Below are positions 1 through 8,605 of a DNA stretch of 50,579 bases, in pieces. The position numbers and the translations under genes were made by a program. Position 1 is the stretch's first letter; every line of letters begins with the position of its first letter. The DNA comes from Acidilobaceae archaeon (GTDB lineage Archaea; Thermoproteota; Thermoprotei_A; Sulfolobales; Acidilobaceae): positions 1 through 50,579 of the forward strand of contig JALVJB010000197.1 in the NCBI GenBank assembly GCA_027034115.1. The letters are read 5' to 3'. Below the pieces are notes generated by a model. It had not been told where the DNA came from. It saw nothing but the letters and a program-made list of their open reading frames with translations, and searched no databases.

Positions 1-156
1 GGCGTTGTAGCTAGCCTAGAGGCGAGCCTAGCCATACGCTATCTCTCAGGCGAACCGGTTGCCCCTAATGAGCTGATAATAATCGACGCTAGGACTCTAA
101 CGATAGATAAGATAAAGATCAACGCGGACTCGTGTGAGTGCCCCTCAAGGGCTTAG
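1..156 (+). CDS. C-terminal end of a MoeB/ThiF/HesA-like E1 protein (partial)
   Basis: Only the last 51 codons are present, read in frame from base 1 to a TAG stop at 154-156. The piece starts GVVASLEASLAIRYLSG, followed by a short strand segment and a terminal CEC motif. In E1-like adenylyltransferases (MoeB, ThiF, HesA) a G-x-x-ASLEA-x-x-AI-x-YL-x-G segment follows the catalytic cysteine loop, and a C-x-C or C-x-x-C ends the zinc site. Such proteins activate the C terminus of ubiquitin-like sulfur carriers for molybdopterin, thiamine or tRNA thiolation. The nucleotide-binding half lies outside the window, so the partner cannot be named. It ends 12 bases into the convergent SDR gene. Confidence 0.6.
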   Translation, partial: GVVASLEASLAIRYLSGEPVAPNELIIIDARTLTIDKIKINADSCECPSRA

Positions 157-921
157 GAGAGTAGCCAGGCTCGGAGCTAGGAGTTGGCCTCCGTCTATAA
201 CGATCACCTCCCCCGTTATACTCTTGGCCTTATCGCTAGCGAGGAAAGCTACAAGTTCTCCTACCTCTATTGGGTCGACTAGGTCGCCTGTTAGGGTGAA
301 CTTTCTGGCGAACTCCTCGACAGGCAGGCCTGTGGCCCGGAAAAAGCTCAGCCCCATGTCTGTCTTAGCGAAGCCTACTGCTATGGCATTAACAGTTACC
401 CCTGTTCCAGCAACTTCCTGCGCCAGAGCCCGTGTGAACCCTATGACGCCAGCCTTCGCCGCACTATAGGCTGCTAGTCCCGCTAAACCCTTTAATCCCG
501 CTATGCTAGTTATGTTTATGATCCTACCCCACTTCTTCCCAATCATACCCGGTAGCGCTCTTCTACTACAGTAGAATACGCTGGAGAGGTTCACGGCTAT
601 ATGCCTCTCCCACAGCTCGTTGGTCATACTCTCAACTAGGCTTATGAGACCCCACCCAGCATTGTTGACGAGCACGTTAACTGTCCCGAATTCTTTCTCA
701 ATGCTAGTGAACATCCCGTCTACTTGGCCTGGCTGCGAGACATCGGCTTGAGATAAGACGCCGTCGGCTCCTCTGGCTCGGACCTGTTTCAAGGTTTCTA
801 GCGCGGCTTCCCGCCTTTTCCTATAATTTATAATAATAAAGAAATTATTTTCAGCTAGTTTAATAGCGATAGCCCGGCCTATTCCCCTACTAGCCCCGGT
901 GACAAGAGCAATCTTATCCAT
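145..921 (-). CDS. SDR-family oxidoreductase (FabG-like)
   Basis: This 258-residue protein is a classical short-chain dehydrogenase/reductase. The cofactor loop TGASRGIG lies at residues 8-15, NNAG at about 86-89, the catalytic serine at 139 and the YSAAK motif with Tyr152 and Lys156. Length and motif order match the 3-oxoacyl-ACP reductase/alcohol dehydrogenase group, probably NAD(P)H-dependent. Archaea lack a standard bacterial fatty acid cycle, so the substrate cannot be inferred from the fold. Its start overlaps the end of the ferritin-like gene by 8 bases, so the two are probably co-transcribed and translationally coupled. Confidence 0.85.
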   Translation of the reverse strand: MDKIALVTGASRGIGRAIAIKLAENNFFIIINYRKRREAALETLKQVRARGADGVLSQADVSQPGQVDGMFTSIEKEFGTVNVLVNNAGWGLISLVESMTNELWERHIAVNLSSVFYCSRRALPGMIGKKWGRIINITSIAGLKGLAGLAAYSAAKAGVIGFTRALAQEVAGTGVTVNAIAVGFAKTDMGLSFFRATGLPVEEFARKFTLTGDLVDPIEVGELVAFLASDKAKSITGEVIVIDGGQLLAPSLATLLSP

Positions 922-1207
922 CCCTAGACCCCTCTATTTCTGTAACCTCTTGAGCTCCCTTCTCAAGCATCCCCTCGAGCTTCCTATCACACTTCTTCAA
1001 CAAGTAAAGGAATTCTCCCACGTGTTCTCTCTCCTCGTTGGCTACTTCGAGGAAAACCTTCTTTACGAGTGGATCTTCGATACTCCTAGCGAGTTGTTCG
1101 TACAATGTGATAGCGTCTAACTCGGCTATGAGAGCTAAGCGCAGGGCATCGCATACTTCGTCGGGCCCGAGAGGCTTCTCCAGGTCGAGAGGATTCTTGC
1201 CGAACAA
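914..1207 (-). CDS. Small ferritin-like di-iron protein (EncFtn/rubrerythrin-like)
   Basis: A 97-residue all-helical protein. One helix carries AELDAITLYEQLA and the second carries EVANEEREHVGEF, giving the E...Y and EExxH ligands of the half-ferritin fold that dimerises to form a di-iron site. Length and motif spacing resemble encapsulated ferritins and the ferritin-like domain fused to archaeal encapsulins. That suggests iron oxidation or peroxide handling (inference). No encapsulin shell gene lies in the window. The acidic C-terminal tail could be a targeting peptide, but I cannot match it to a known one. It is the first gene of a pair with the SDR oxidoreductase. Confidence 0.7.
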   Translation of the reverse strand: MFGKNPLDLEKPLGPDEVCDALRLALIAELDAITLYEQLARSIEDPLVKKVFLEVANEEREHVGEFLYLLKKCDRKLEGMLEKGAQEVTEIEGSRDG

Positions 1208-1267
1208 GACCGGAGAACACCAGGTAGGCTAGTATAGCAGAGTGAGACTATTGAAGGTTTTCCGGCG

Positions 1268-2053
1268 TTATTTTCCTATCGAGTTAATGCAGTGTATAAA
1301 GGCTTCTTCTAAGTTGGACGCATTAAATTCCTCGATAGCTCTGCGGAGGGGTCCCTCATAAACTATGACTCCCTTGTAGATGAAGCCTACATAGTCGGCG
1401 ATTAACTCTGCTTCTAAGAGGTTATGCGTCGTGACGAGAACAGTTCTGCCCTCCCGAGCTAGGCCGCGAATCAACCCTCTTATAGCGTGTTGAGAGAACA
1501 CGTCTAGGCCGCTAGTTGGCTCGTCTAATACAACGAGCTCGGGGTTATGCATAAGGCTAGTAGCTAATAGTAGTCGCCTCTTCATACCCTTGCTATAAGT
1601 GCCGGCTCTTCTGTGAAGCTCGGATGGGGACAGGCCACTGATGTCTACAGCCCTCTCAACAAGCCTTCTAGCCCTCCCAGGGTCGCCCTCCGCGTAAAGC
1701 TTAGCATAGAAGAGTATGTTCTCATAACCGGTTAACCGCTCGTAAGGGGAGGCATCTTCCGGGAGGTAGCCTGTTCTCCTTACTACTTCTCGCCAACAGG
1801 CATCATTCGGGTCGCACCCGAGAACTAGGACGCGCCCCCTATCTCGCTTGTAGACGCCCAAGAGGGTCCTTATTGTCGTCGTCTTACCGCTTCCATTGGG
1901 ACCGGCTAAGACGTAAACAGAGCCCTGAGGGACCCTCATATTAATGCCTCTCAGAACAGTATTACCCTTAAACGATTTCCACACTCCCTCGAGAAGAATA
2001 GCGGTACGGTCTCTCCGAGCGCTCTGCGAGTAGTCTTGCAATCTCTTGTCCAC
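1268..2053 (-). CDS. ABC transporter ATP-binding protein
   Basis: A 261-residue ABC ATPase with Walker A GPNGSGKT (about residues 51-58), signature YSKGMKRR, Walker B LVVLDEPTSGLD and an H-loop TTH. The architecture and the basic KGMKRR signature resemble the CcmA/NatA/DrrA export-type group (ABC-2), usually paired with a multi-spanning permease. No permease gene is adjacent in the window, so its partner must lie elsewhere or the ATPase serves a different complex. About 60 bases separate it from the ferritin-like gene downstream, so read-through is possible. Confidence 0.85.
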   Translation of the reverse strand: MDKRLQDYSQSARRDRTAILLEGVWKSFKGNTVLRGINMRVPQGSVYVLAGPNGSGKTTTIRTLLGVYKRDRGRVLVLGCDPNDACWREVVRRTGYLPEDASPYERLTGYENILFYAKLYAEGDPGRARRLVERAVDISGLSPSELHRRAGTYSKGMKRRLLLATSLMHNPELVVLDEPTSGLDVFSQHAIRGLIRGLAREGRTVLVTTHNLLEAELIADYVGFIYKGVIVYEGPLRRAIEEFNASNLEEAFIHCINSIGK

Positions 2054-2174
2054 AGGTAAAGCAGGGCCAGATTCAAGGTATAAACACGTTTTACCGTCCC
2101 TGCTCCTAGAGTTTCAAAGCAGACAGGGTAGGGGAGTAATCGAATAACGACAATAACGGGGGAGGGCCGCCGGG

Positions 2175-2807
2175 ATGCCTCTCACAGAATTCATAGCAAA
2201 GTATGGCGAGAAAGGATACATTGTGCTAAAAGCAATACTCGAGGCATCTCGGCGAGCCCGGATCAGGAGCCTTGGAGACTTCTCCCTCCAGGACGTGAAG
2301 AAGGCGCTAGCGGAAAGAGGCATTAACTACAACCCTTCACTGCTATTATCTAAGCTAGAGCGAGAATACGGCGTTATCGAGACTTCTTACAGATCTTCAG
2401 GGCAGAGATGGTGGAGGATTATTGATAGGAGTGAGATAGAAGAGGCCGTCAGGGAGTGGGAGGGAGAGCCGGAGTCGGATCGCGAAGATCCGAGGCTAAG
2501 GTTACTAAGGATTCAATTTTATAGTATTAATCCGCACGGGATACTAGAGGTACTAGTAAGGCTATCCCGGAGGAGAAGGCTAACACGCCAGGAAGCGGAA
2601 AAGCTGAGAAGGATAGCCTTCCAAGACCTACCGCTACTCGTGGAATTTCTCGAGAAAGCCTCCGCAGAATACCCGGATGAATTAGTCGATGAAATAGCGC
2701 TGGCAGAGTCGATACTGGAATTAGCCGAAGAGCTGACTGTAGCGCGCGGAGGCAGGGGAGAGAGCTTAGAGCTTGCCCTTAGAAACCGCGTAAGAGAGCC
2801 TCTCTAG
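2175..2807 (+). CDS. Conserved hypothetical protein, possible winged-helix domain
   Basis: A 210-residue soluble, highly charged protein. Residues 1-80 look like a helix-turn-helix/winged-helix unit (helices around 12-25, 36-48 and 52-65, then a WWRI strand), followed by an acidic linker and a helical C-terminal half from about residue 105. I do not recognise a named family; a crenarchaeal DNA-binding or adaptor role is an inference. The ATG start is supported by GGAGGG at 2161-2166. The 3' end overlaps the convergent phosphopantothenate synthetase gene by 42 bases. Confidence 0.65.
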   Translation: MPLTEFIAKYGEKGYIVLKAILEASRRARIRSLGDFSLQDVKKALAERGINYNPSLLLSKLEREYGVIETSYRSSGQRWWRIIDRSEIEEAVREWEGEPESDREDPRLRLLRIQFYSINPHGILEVLVRLSRRRRLTRQEAEKLRRIAFQDLPLLVEFLEKASAEYPDELVDEIALAESILELAEELTVARGGRGESLELALRNRVREPL

Positions 2808-3539
2808 CATGGCCTGGAAAGCCTTTTGTAAAATAACTCTATTATTATAAGAATTAATGATGGATTGGAGCTCGCTCTTAGCGGCCCCCCTTAAGCTACC
2901 AGCTATCTCGGCCATGTTCTCGGTAGCACGGATCGCCTCATCCACAATAGTTATCGTAGCCTTCTGAGCAGTCCTGCTAAACGGGTTAAGATCTATCGCA
3001 GCCACAGGCTTACCCCAGCTTACCAGGGCCTCGGTTCTATCTCCGTCCTCGATTGCCAGAAGGACGAAGTCGCTCGAAGCGATACCCTCGGCACAGACTA
3101 TTCCACGGGCGCTCTCAAGCCCGGGCACTCGAGTTTTCTCGCAGTCCGGGGAGAGCAGGTTTGGGACTCCGGCTTCTCGCAGGTACCCATAGATTTTCCT
3201 AACCCGTTCCTCGGTCCGGTAAAATAGGTTCACCTCGACAACCGCGCCAGTCGCCTCTGCAAGCCTCGCGATTCCTTCCGCGGCTAGGGCAGCGTAATTC
3301 CCGTTCACAGAAATCACCGGCCTCTCCGCTAACAGCATCCAAGCTACACTAGCCTTCTCGGCAGCAAGCGCGAAATCATGGGTTTTTTCTCCGAGAATAT
3401 AGTCGAATGCCTCACCACGCCCATGAGCTATCAGCCCCTGAGGGACAACTAGTCCTTTCTCGAACCCCTCAACGAGCTTCTCCCTGACGAGTAGGGACCT
3501 ATATCTTGGATGACTCCTCGGTATATCGATTCGAGTCAT
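2766..3539 (-). CDS. 4-phosphopantoate--beta-alanine ligase (archaeal phosphopantothenate synthetase)
   Basis: This 257-residue protein matches the archaeal PPS family, which joins 4-phosphopantoate and beta-alanine with ATP to make 4'-phosphopantothenate. Recognisable segments are IPRSHPRYRSLL near the N terminus, HGRGEAFDY, SVNGNYAAL and AIDLNPFSRTA. The start was set at the ATG at 3539, two bases after the pantoate kinase stop and behind GGTGGG; an upstream in-frame start at 3605 would extend 64 bases into pantoate kinase and adds residues foreign to the family. It is the last gene of the coaBC-nadE-pantoate kinase-PPS operon, so it supplies the substrate for CoaBC after pantoate kinase. 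Confidence 0.9.
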   Translation of the reverse strand: MTRIDIPRSHPRYRSLLVREKLVEGFEKGLVVPQGLIAHGRGEAFDYILGEKTHDFALAAEKASVAWMLLAERPVISVNGNYAALAAEGIARLAEATGAVVEVNLFYRTEERVRKIYGYLREAGVPNLLSPDCEKTRVPGLESARGIVCAEGIASSDFVLLAIEDGDRTEALVSWGKPVAAIDLNPFSRTAQKATITIVDEAIRATENMAEIAGSLRGAAKSELQSIINSYNNRVILQKAFQAMLERLSYAVSKGKL

Positions 3540-3541
3540 AT

Positions 3542-4375
3542 TCACGCCCACCAGACCCTCGGTGGACCACTGCTCGCCTCTAATAGCCTTGGCCTTACGC
3601 CCCATTCTTCTAGCACTTCAACTGCGTCGCCCAATCGATCCCTTTCAACTAGGAAAACTACAACTTTTTTCTTACCGTAGACAGCTATTTTCCCAGGTAT
3701 CCGCGGGAGCTCTCTACCCCCTAGTGCAGCGTAGAGCATGCCGCTCTCTTTCGAGAACAGCTCGGAGTAGTAAGCGAACGATTCAAAAGTAGGCTCGTCG
3801 AAGATTTTATCTAGGTATTTCTCAGCTTTCTCTAGGAAGCTCGAGTTTAGATCGGAGAGCATCCGAGACGTGTGCATTCTACCGGTCTCCACGGAAAGAA
3901 TGGAAACAGTCCCGGGTAGCTGAATGCAGTCAGCACTTCCAACCCCAGGAGCCCCGGGACGCCTTCGGAGCACTACGCCTACCCCGCAGGATATTGCTAG
4001 CACGTCCCCGAGCCCGGTTCCTTCGAGGATCTCGGCCACGTGAGCAGTTAGGTATGCTTCTCTCACGGCTCTACGGCCAGAGGTCAACGCTAAGGCCGCT
4101 GAGATGGCGCTCGCTGCGCTAACCGCGTAGCCCGAGCCCGGTGGGAGGGGGGTGTTTGCTTGGATGGAAGCGTGGTCAATCCCGAGCAGCCTAATAACTC
4201 GATGTATAGTCGATATTCTATGGTTCCTGGAGGGTCCCGTGCACACTGTTAGGCGTGGCTCTACTGCTAGGCCCACACCGATAGATCCCGTTTCTTCTAG
4301 TGTTCGACCCTTGACTGGTAGGAATATTGAAGTTATATGGTGGGGAGCGTCTGCGCAGGCTACTCCCGGCCTCAC
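3542..4375 (-). CDS. Pantoate kinase (GHMP family)
   Basis: A 277-residue GHMP-type kinase that phosphorylates pantoate, the archaeal alternative to bacterial pantothenate kinase. The N terminus has the DAPHHITSIF segment, where the family usually has APGH, and the phosphate-binding motif is PLPPGSGYAVSAASA at about residues 76-90. The GTG start lies two bases after the nadE stop, and the gene ends two bases before the PPS start, so the three are translationally linked. Together with PPS it forms the archaeal route from pantoate to phosphopantothenate. Confidence 0.88.
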   Translation of the reverse strand: MRPGVACADAPHHITSIFLPVKGRTLEETGSIGVGLAVEPRLTVCTGPSRNHRISTIHRVIRLLGIDHASIQANTPLPPGSGYAVSAASAISAALALTSGRRAVREAYLTAHVAEILEGTGLGDVLAISCGVGVVLRRRPGAPGVGSADCIQLPGTVSILSVETGRMHTSRMLSDLNSSFLEKAEKYLDKIFDEPTFESFAYYSELFSKESGMLYAALGGRELPRIPGKIAVYGKKKVVVFLVERDRLGDAVEVLEEWGVRPRLLEASSGPPRVWWA

Positions 4376-4377
4376 TC

Positions 4378-5214
4378 TTAGCCCCTGGCCTCATAGACTA
4401 TATCAAGAGGGGGCGTCGGAGGTGGTTGCCTCTTATGCTCGCTCCTCTTATGGAGATCGAGAACTCTCTTCACAACTTCCTCTGGAACACCCGTTGCTTC
4501 TGGGACCTCTTCTGGCGGTATTTTGAGGTCAAATAGTGAGTATAGCACTAGGTCTACTTGCTCGTAGCTTACCCCTAGCTCGCCCTCAGCGGTCTGGCCG
4601 GGCCATAAGCGGGGGCTACTGGGTTTGAACGCTATTTTCTCAGGAACTCCCAAGTGTACGGCGAGCCTTCTAACCTGGTTCTTGTATAGTATGCCGATGG
4701 GGAGTAGGTCTACGCCTCCATCGCCATACTTTGTGAAGTAGCCAATGAGTATCTCGCTTCTATCCCCTGTTCCTAGGACTAGGCGGTTGAGCTTGTTAGC
4801 ATAATAGTAGAGTAGGGTCATCCTGATCCTAGCCCTCGTGTTTCCCAGAGGGATCTTGTCTACCTCGTCGTTCTCGTAGATGGGTATCGCCGACTTGTAT
4901 ACGGCCACAATTGGGGCTATGTTTATCACGTGTGGTTTAAGACCGAATAGTTCTACGAGTTCCTTAGCGTCTCTTACATCCTCTTCCGGGGTCACCTCGG
5001 AGTCCGGCATGATTAATGGGAGAACTTTCTCCTTCCCTACATGTTTAACTGCGAGAGCAAATGTGGTGGCTGAGTCTACTCCGCCACTGATTCCTACTAC
5101 GAAGCCTTCTGCACCAGCTTCTTCTAGCTTTGAGACAAGGAACTCTCCGATTCTATTCGATATTTTCTCATAGTCTAAGTTAACTATCTCATCTAACGTT
5201 ACTTTCCTCGTCAT
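4378..5214 (-). CDS. nadE: NH3-dependent NAD+ synthetase
   Basis: A 278-residue protein with the ATP-pyrophosphatase loop GISGGVDSATTFAL, the LGNTRARIRM segment and LGTGDRSEILIGYFTKYGD, all typical of ammonia-dependent NAD synthetase (deamido-NAD to NAD). It has no glutaminase domain. I chose the ATG at 5214, preceded by GGAGG nine bases upstream and embedded in the last codons of coaBC (26-base overlap); an ATG at 5241 lacks such a site. Its place between coaBC and the pantoate kinase/PPS pair makes a joint NAD and CoA cofactor operon. Confidence 0.93.
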   Translation of the reverse strand: MTRKVTLDEIVNLDYEKISNRIGEFLVSKLEEAGAEGFVVGISGGVDSATTFALAVKHVGKEKVLPLIMPDSEVTPEEDVRDAKELVELFGLKPHVINIAPIVAVYKSAIPIYENDEVDKIPLGNTRARIRMTLLYYYANKLNRLVLGTGDRSEILIGYFTKYGDGGVDLLPIGILYKNQVRRLAVHLGVPEKIAFKPSSPRLWPGQTAEGELGVSYEQVDLVLYSLFDLKIPPEEVPEATGVPEEVVKRVLDLHKRSEHKRQPPPTPPLDIVYEARG

Positions 5215-6466
5215 CGTCAACAGCCTCCATATTCTTAACACTCAAGTCCAAGATTAATCTAGCGAGCGACTCTTTATCAATCTTACCGAGGAAACTTTTC
5301 CTGGTAGCGCCCCTATCTCTCCATATAACTAGAGCCTCTAGGTAAGGTGAGGAGAAGCCTACATCTCTAGTTCCAACCCTATTCGCGATTACTGCATCGG
5401 CCCTATACTTTTTCATCTTCTCGACAGCGTAGTCCTCTAGTTCCTCCAGGCTTTCCGCGGTTTCGGCAGCAAATACTACTAGGTACTTGCTAGCGCTTCT
5501 CAAGGCTTCGGCAACTTTAGGCGTCGGCTCTAGGGTCAGGCTAAGATTCTTCAAGCCGCTCCTAATCTTCGACTTGCTAGTATTAATTGGCCGGTAATCC
5601 GCAGGAGCTGCAGCAGCTAGCGCTATATCATAGTGCTTCTCACCTGCTAATCTAGCGACAGTTTCAGCCATATCTTCAGTGGTTTCGGCGGGGAACAAAT
5701 TGACCATGTGAGGTAGAATATGCTCGACATGACCGTAAACAAGGTCTACTTCGGCGCCACGGGCCCAGGCCTCGATGGCTAGCTCTATTCCCATTCTGCC
5801 GCTACTGGGATTGGAGATAAAACGGGTGGGATCTATCCATTCTCGAGTAGCTCCAGCAGTTACGAGTACTCGTTTGCCTTTCAGGTCTGCTTTCCTGGAA
5901 GAGGTTGCTGCAGTCACACGAGCTACTACCCACGGGTCCGGGTATTTTGCTATCCCTTCTTCAACGCGCGGAGGTATTATTATGGCCTGGCCGCTTAGTA
6001 TTTCAATGGCTCTCTCGTACCCTCTCGTCTTCATCATGTTTTGATGCATTGCCGGGACAATTATGAGTGGTTTACCCTCGCCTAGTATGGCAGAGGCAGT
6101 TAGCGCGACAGGATTATCTGTTACCCCATAGGCTATCTTAGATATCGTTGATAGCGTAGCAGGGGCAACCAGCATAGCGTCGCAGTCCTCTGCGAGCACA
6201 ATATGCTCTACGTTCCCTGTAAGCCTTGCAATCGGATCCTCGCCCGTAGCCCAGTGGAATAGGCCGGGTGTCACGAATTCTAGGGCTCCCTCCGTTAGTA
6301 TAGGAACTACTCGCGCCCCCCTACGCATAAGCCACCGGGCAACGTCAACGGATCTATAGACTGATACGCTTCCAGTGAGCCCTAGAACTATGCACCTGCC
6401 GGCTAGGTAATCGTTTACGGAGCCAATTATCTTCCTTGAAGGGTGACTCTCGACCCGCTTCGCCAC
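5189..6466 (-). CDS. coaBC: Bifunctional phosphopantothenoylcysteine decarboxylase/phosphopantothenate--cysteine ligase
   Basis: A 425-residue two-domain protein. Residues 1-190 are the flavin-dependent decarboxylase (CoaC), with an HWATGEDP segment holding the catalytic histidine, VAPATLSTISKIA and VPAMHQNMM. From about residue 195 comes the ligase (CoaB) with VLVTAGATREWIDPTRF and SNPSSGRMG. The enzyme converts 4'-phosphopantothenate to 4'-phosphopantetheine. It starts with GTG and leads the operon. AT-rich bases at about 6500-6545 separate it from the divergent acetyltransferase and probably hold both promoters. Confidence 0.93.
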   Translation of the reverse strand: MAKRVESHPSRKIIGSVNDYLAGRCIVLGLTGSVSVYRSVDVARWLMRRGARVVPILTEGALEFVTPGLFHWATGEDPIARLTGNVEHIVLAEDCDAMLVAPATLSTISKIAYGVTDNPVALTASAILGEGKPLIIVPAMHQNMMKTRGYERAIEILSGQAIIIPPRVEEGIAKYPDPWVVARVTAATSSRKADLKGKRVLVTAGATREWIDPTRFISNPSSGRMGIELAIEAWARGAEVDLVYGHVEHILPHMVNLFPAETTEDMAETVARLAGEKHYDIALAAAAPADYRPINTSKSKIRSGLKNLSLTLEPTPKVAEALRSASKYLVVFAAETAESLEELEDYAVEKMKKYRADAVIANRVGTRDVGFSSPYLEALVIWRDRGATRKSFLGKIDKESLARLILDLSVKNMEAVDDDEESNVR

Positions 6467-6558
6467 CGTGTAAGTACCCCTCTCTCCCGGAGTCCACTCG
6501 GTAATTTACGATATTAGCCTTAAATCGCAATATCACTAGGCAATATGGGGGCACGGCG

Positions 6559-7116
6559 TTGCAAACGATCCATGGAACGAGTGGCACTAGATCATTCACT
6601 ATTAGAAGGGCCACTAAGGAGGATATTCCAGCAGTTATGTCCGTTAATTTAAGGAGCCTCCCAGAGAATTACTGGTACGGCTTCTACGAGTATATACTCT
6701 TGAACTGGCCCGAATCCTTCCTAGTAGCAGAGGTTGATGGTACTATTGTCGGTTATGCTATGTCTCGCGTTGAGGATACTGGGGACCCCCTTCTCCTAGG
6801 CCTAGTCGATGATAAAGGTAATCCTCTAGCGAGGAGTTGGCAAGAGCCTAGGAAGGCCGGTCACCTTGTCTCTATCGCTGTTCTCCGGGAGTATAGGGGG
6901 AGGGGGATCGGGTCCTCCCTCCTAGCTGAGACTATCCGGGTAATGAGGGATAACTACAGGGTGGAGTCGGTTTTCCTCGAGGTGAGAGTCTCTAACACGC
7001 CTGCCATTAGCCTCTATAGGAAGTTTGGGTTCCGGGTGGTCCGGAGGATCCCCCATTACTATAGGGATGGGGAAGACGCCTATGTGATGGTTCTACGGTT
7101 AAAGCCTACCAGTTAA
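6559..7116 (+). CDS. GNAT N-acetyltransferase, RimI/Ard1-like N-terminal acetyltransferase
   Basis: A 185-residue GNAT protein. The start of the fold reads TIRRATKEDIPAVMSVN, followed by LPENYWYGFYEYILLNWPES, a segment characteristic of the archaeal Ard1/NAT enzymes that acetylate protein N termini. The acetyl-CoA loop is RGRGIGSS at residues 113-120 and the C-terminal strand is VSNTPAISLYRKFGF. A TTG start is the best available. It runs divergently from coaBC and its end overlaps the convergent geranylgeranyl reductase gene by 11 bases. The target protein is not indicated by context. Confidence 0.85.
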   Translation: MQTIHGTSGTRSFTIRRATKEDIPAVMSVNLRSLPENYWYGFYEYILLNWPESFLVAEVDGTIVGYAMSRVEDTGDPLLLGLVDDKGNPLARSWQEPRKAGHLVSIAVLREYRGRGIGSSLLAETIRVMRDNYRVESVFLEVRVSNTPAISLYRKFGFRVVRRIPHYYRDGEDAYVMVLRLKPTS

Positions 7117-8479
7117 TGTTGAGCTTAGCCTTATACTCCTTGTACAATGCCTCCACTTTGGCGACCCACGAGGATAGTTCGTCGGGATTCTCGGGGTAGG
7201 CCCTGTAGAGTTCCTTGACCCTCTTCATGTACCTTGAAACCGTTATGAGCTCTTGGAGCATTGAGGGCCTACCGAGAAGTTTGACGAGTAGCTTCGCCTT
7301 ATCTAGCACTGAGAGGTTAGCTTTGAGGTCGCCAGTTACACTGGTCTCATAGGCGTCTTCAGCTCTCATGACGCCATTACGGAGCCCCCACTCTATCTCC
7401 TCGTTAGATAGTTCCTGGAGGTACATGCGGAAAATGTCCAGGCTGGCTTGTTTAGCCCCCAGGCCTCTCATATAGGCAATGTTCAAGCTCCATAATGGGC
7501 CGTGCCTTGTAAAGTCTCCTTCCTCGAAAGCGTCAACTATAGCCTTACTCGCATGGTACGCGGCATGCATCGCATAACCCATTCCACCACCGTGTACAGG
7601 GTTAACAGTGTAGCCGTTATCGCCTATTCCCAGGAAGTTATCCCAGACGAGGGTATTCGCAGGCCTCCTTGTGGGAACCGCTGCTCCAGCATCGGCGTAG
7701 ACCTCTACCTGGCCACCCACATCGGGTCTTTTCATAAGCTTCTTCTCGTATATCTCCTTAGGGTGAGGGTAGCCTCTCCCACCCTGTACGCCTAGCCCGA
7801 TGTTTGCGACGTACTCGCTCTTAGGGAAGAGCCACCAGTATCCTCCCGGCGCTATCTCCTGGTTCACGTAGATCCGAATGTACGAGGGGTCCTCGACAGG
7901 GTCTTTCAATCGGACGATCCGGCGATAAGCTACATTCATATCGACGGGCTTGAGGGGTTCATTAACGGGCCACTCCTTGGGAAGCCTCCTGCGGATTACT
8001 CCGCTCGTGCCAGTGGCGTCGACTATGACCTTACCCGTAAATATTACTTCTTCACCTTCTTTTTTCGCTGCTACTCCTATGAGCCTACCGTTTTCGAGAA
8101 CGGGCTTGTAGACGTAGGTCTTTAAGTGTATGCTGACTCCGGCCTTCTCCGCCTCCTCTACGAGACGTCTACCATAAGCGTTCCTGTTTATCATGAATCC
8201 CTTCCCGTTAACCCTAAGCCTTACTTCCTCGCTGGGGCTGTAGACGTCTATCCCCTCTACTCTATTCGCGAGGGCGTCTCCCTCCGGTAAGGGCATATGA
8301 TTCTCGTGGAAGTGGTGTTCTCCGATAGCATCGCCGCAAGGTTTACCCCATAGCCCGTTCCAATCCACAATGTCGAGCCCCGCTACATGTAAACCGGTTT
8401 TTCTCAAGTGATAGGCGAGAGAGGAGCCAGCAGGCCCTAGACCAACTATAACTACATCGTATTCTAGTCTTCTAACCAT
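7106..8479 (-). CDS. Geranylgeranyl reductase family FAD protein (archaeal lipid saturation)
   Basis: A 457-residue flavoprotein of the geranylgeranyl reductase family, which saturates the isoprenoid chains of archaeal ether lipids using reduced ferredoxin or a similar donor. It shows the dinucleotide-binding VVIVGLGPAGSSLAYHL at the N terminus, PCGDAIGEHH, the YWWLFPKSEYVANIGLG segment of the substrate cavity and GDNGYTVNPVHGGGMGYA as the second FAD motif. I chose the ATG at 8479, which follows GGGGG; a TTG at 8497 would add six residues. An AT-rich box at 8521-8530 lies at TATA distance upstream. Confidence 0.9.
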   Translation of the reverse strand: MVRRLEYDVVIVGLGPAGSSLAYHLRKTGLHVAGLDIVDWNGLWGKPCGDAIGEHHFHENHMPLPEGDALANRVEGIDVYSPSEEVRLRVNGKGFMINRNAYGRRLVEEAEKAGVSIHLKTYVYKPVLENGRLIGVAAKKEGEEVIFTGKVIVDATGTSGVIRRRLPKEWPVNEPLKPVDMNVAYRRIVRLKDPVEDPSYIRIYVNQEIAPGGYWWLFPKSEYVANIGLGVQGGRGYPHPKEIYEKKLMKRPDVGGQVEVYADAGAAVPTRRPANTLVWDNFLGIGDNGYTVNPVHGGGMGYAMHAAYHASKAIVDAFEEGDFTRHGPLWSLNIAYMRGLGAKQASLDIFRMYLQELSNEEIEWGLRNGVMRAEDAYETSVTGDLKANLSVLDKAKLLVKLLGRPSMLQELITVSRYMKRVKELYRAYPENPDELSSWVAKVEALYKEYKAKLNINW

Positions 8480-8520
8480 TTGTATCCCCCAGTCCAAGAC
8501 TAGCGGAGACCTCGTTGAGC

Positions 8521-8565
8521 GGAAATAAATCTAGACTAGGTACTGGCCTCCAAATGAAAATAAAC
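8521..8565. promoter_or_regulatory. Divergent promoter region between geranylgeranyl reductase and hsp20
   Basis: Read on the minus strand, ATTTATTTCC at 8521-8530 predicts a start near 8500 and a leader of about 20 nt for the reductase. On the plus strand AAAATAAAC at 8557-8565 predicts a start near 8587, a short leader that contains the hsp20 Shine-Dalgarno site. No clear palindromic operator is visible between them. Confidence 0.5.
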
Positions 8566-8605
8566 CCTTAACACCAACTACTATGGTTTAGCGGAGGTGA
8601 GGGAA

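Noticed and set aside
5215..5241. nadE start at 5241
   Set aside because: The ATG at 5214 has a GGAGG site at proper spacing and a normal family N terminus.
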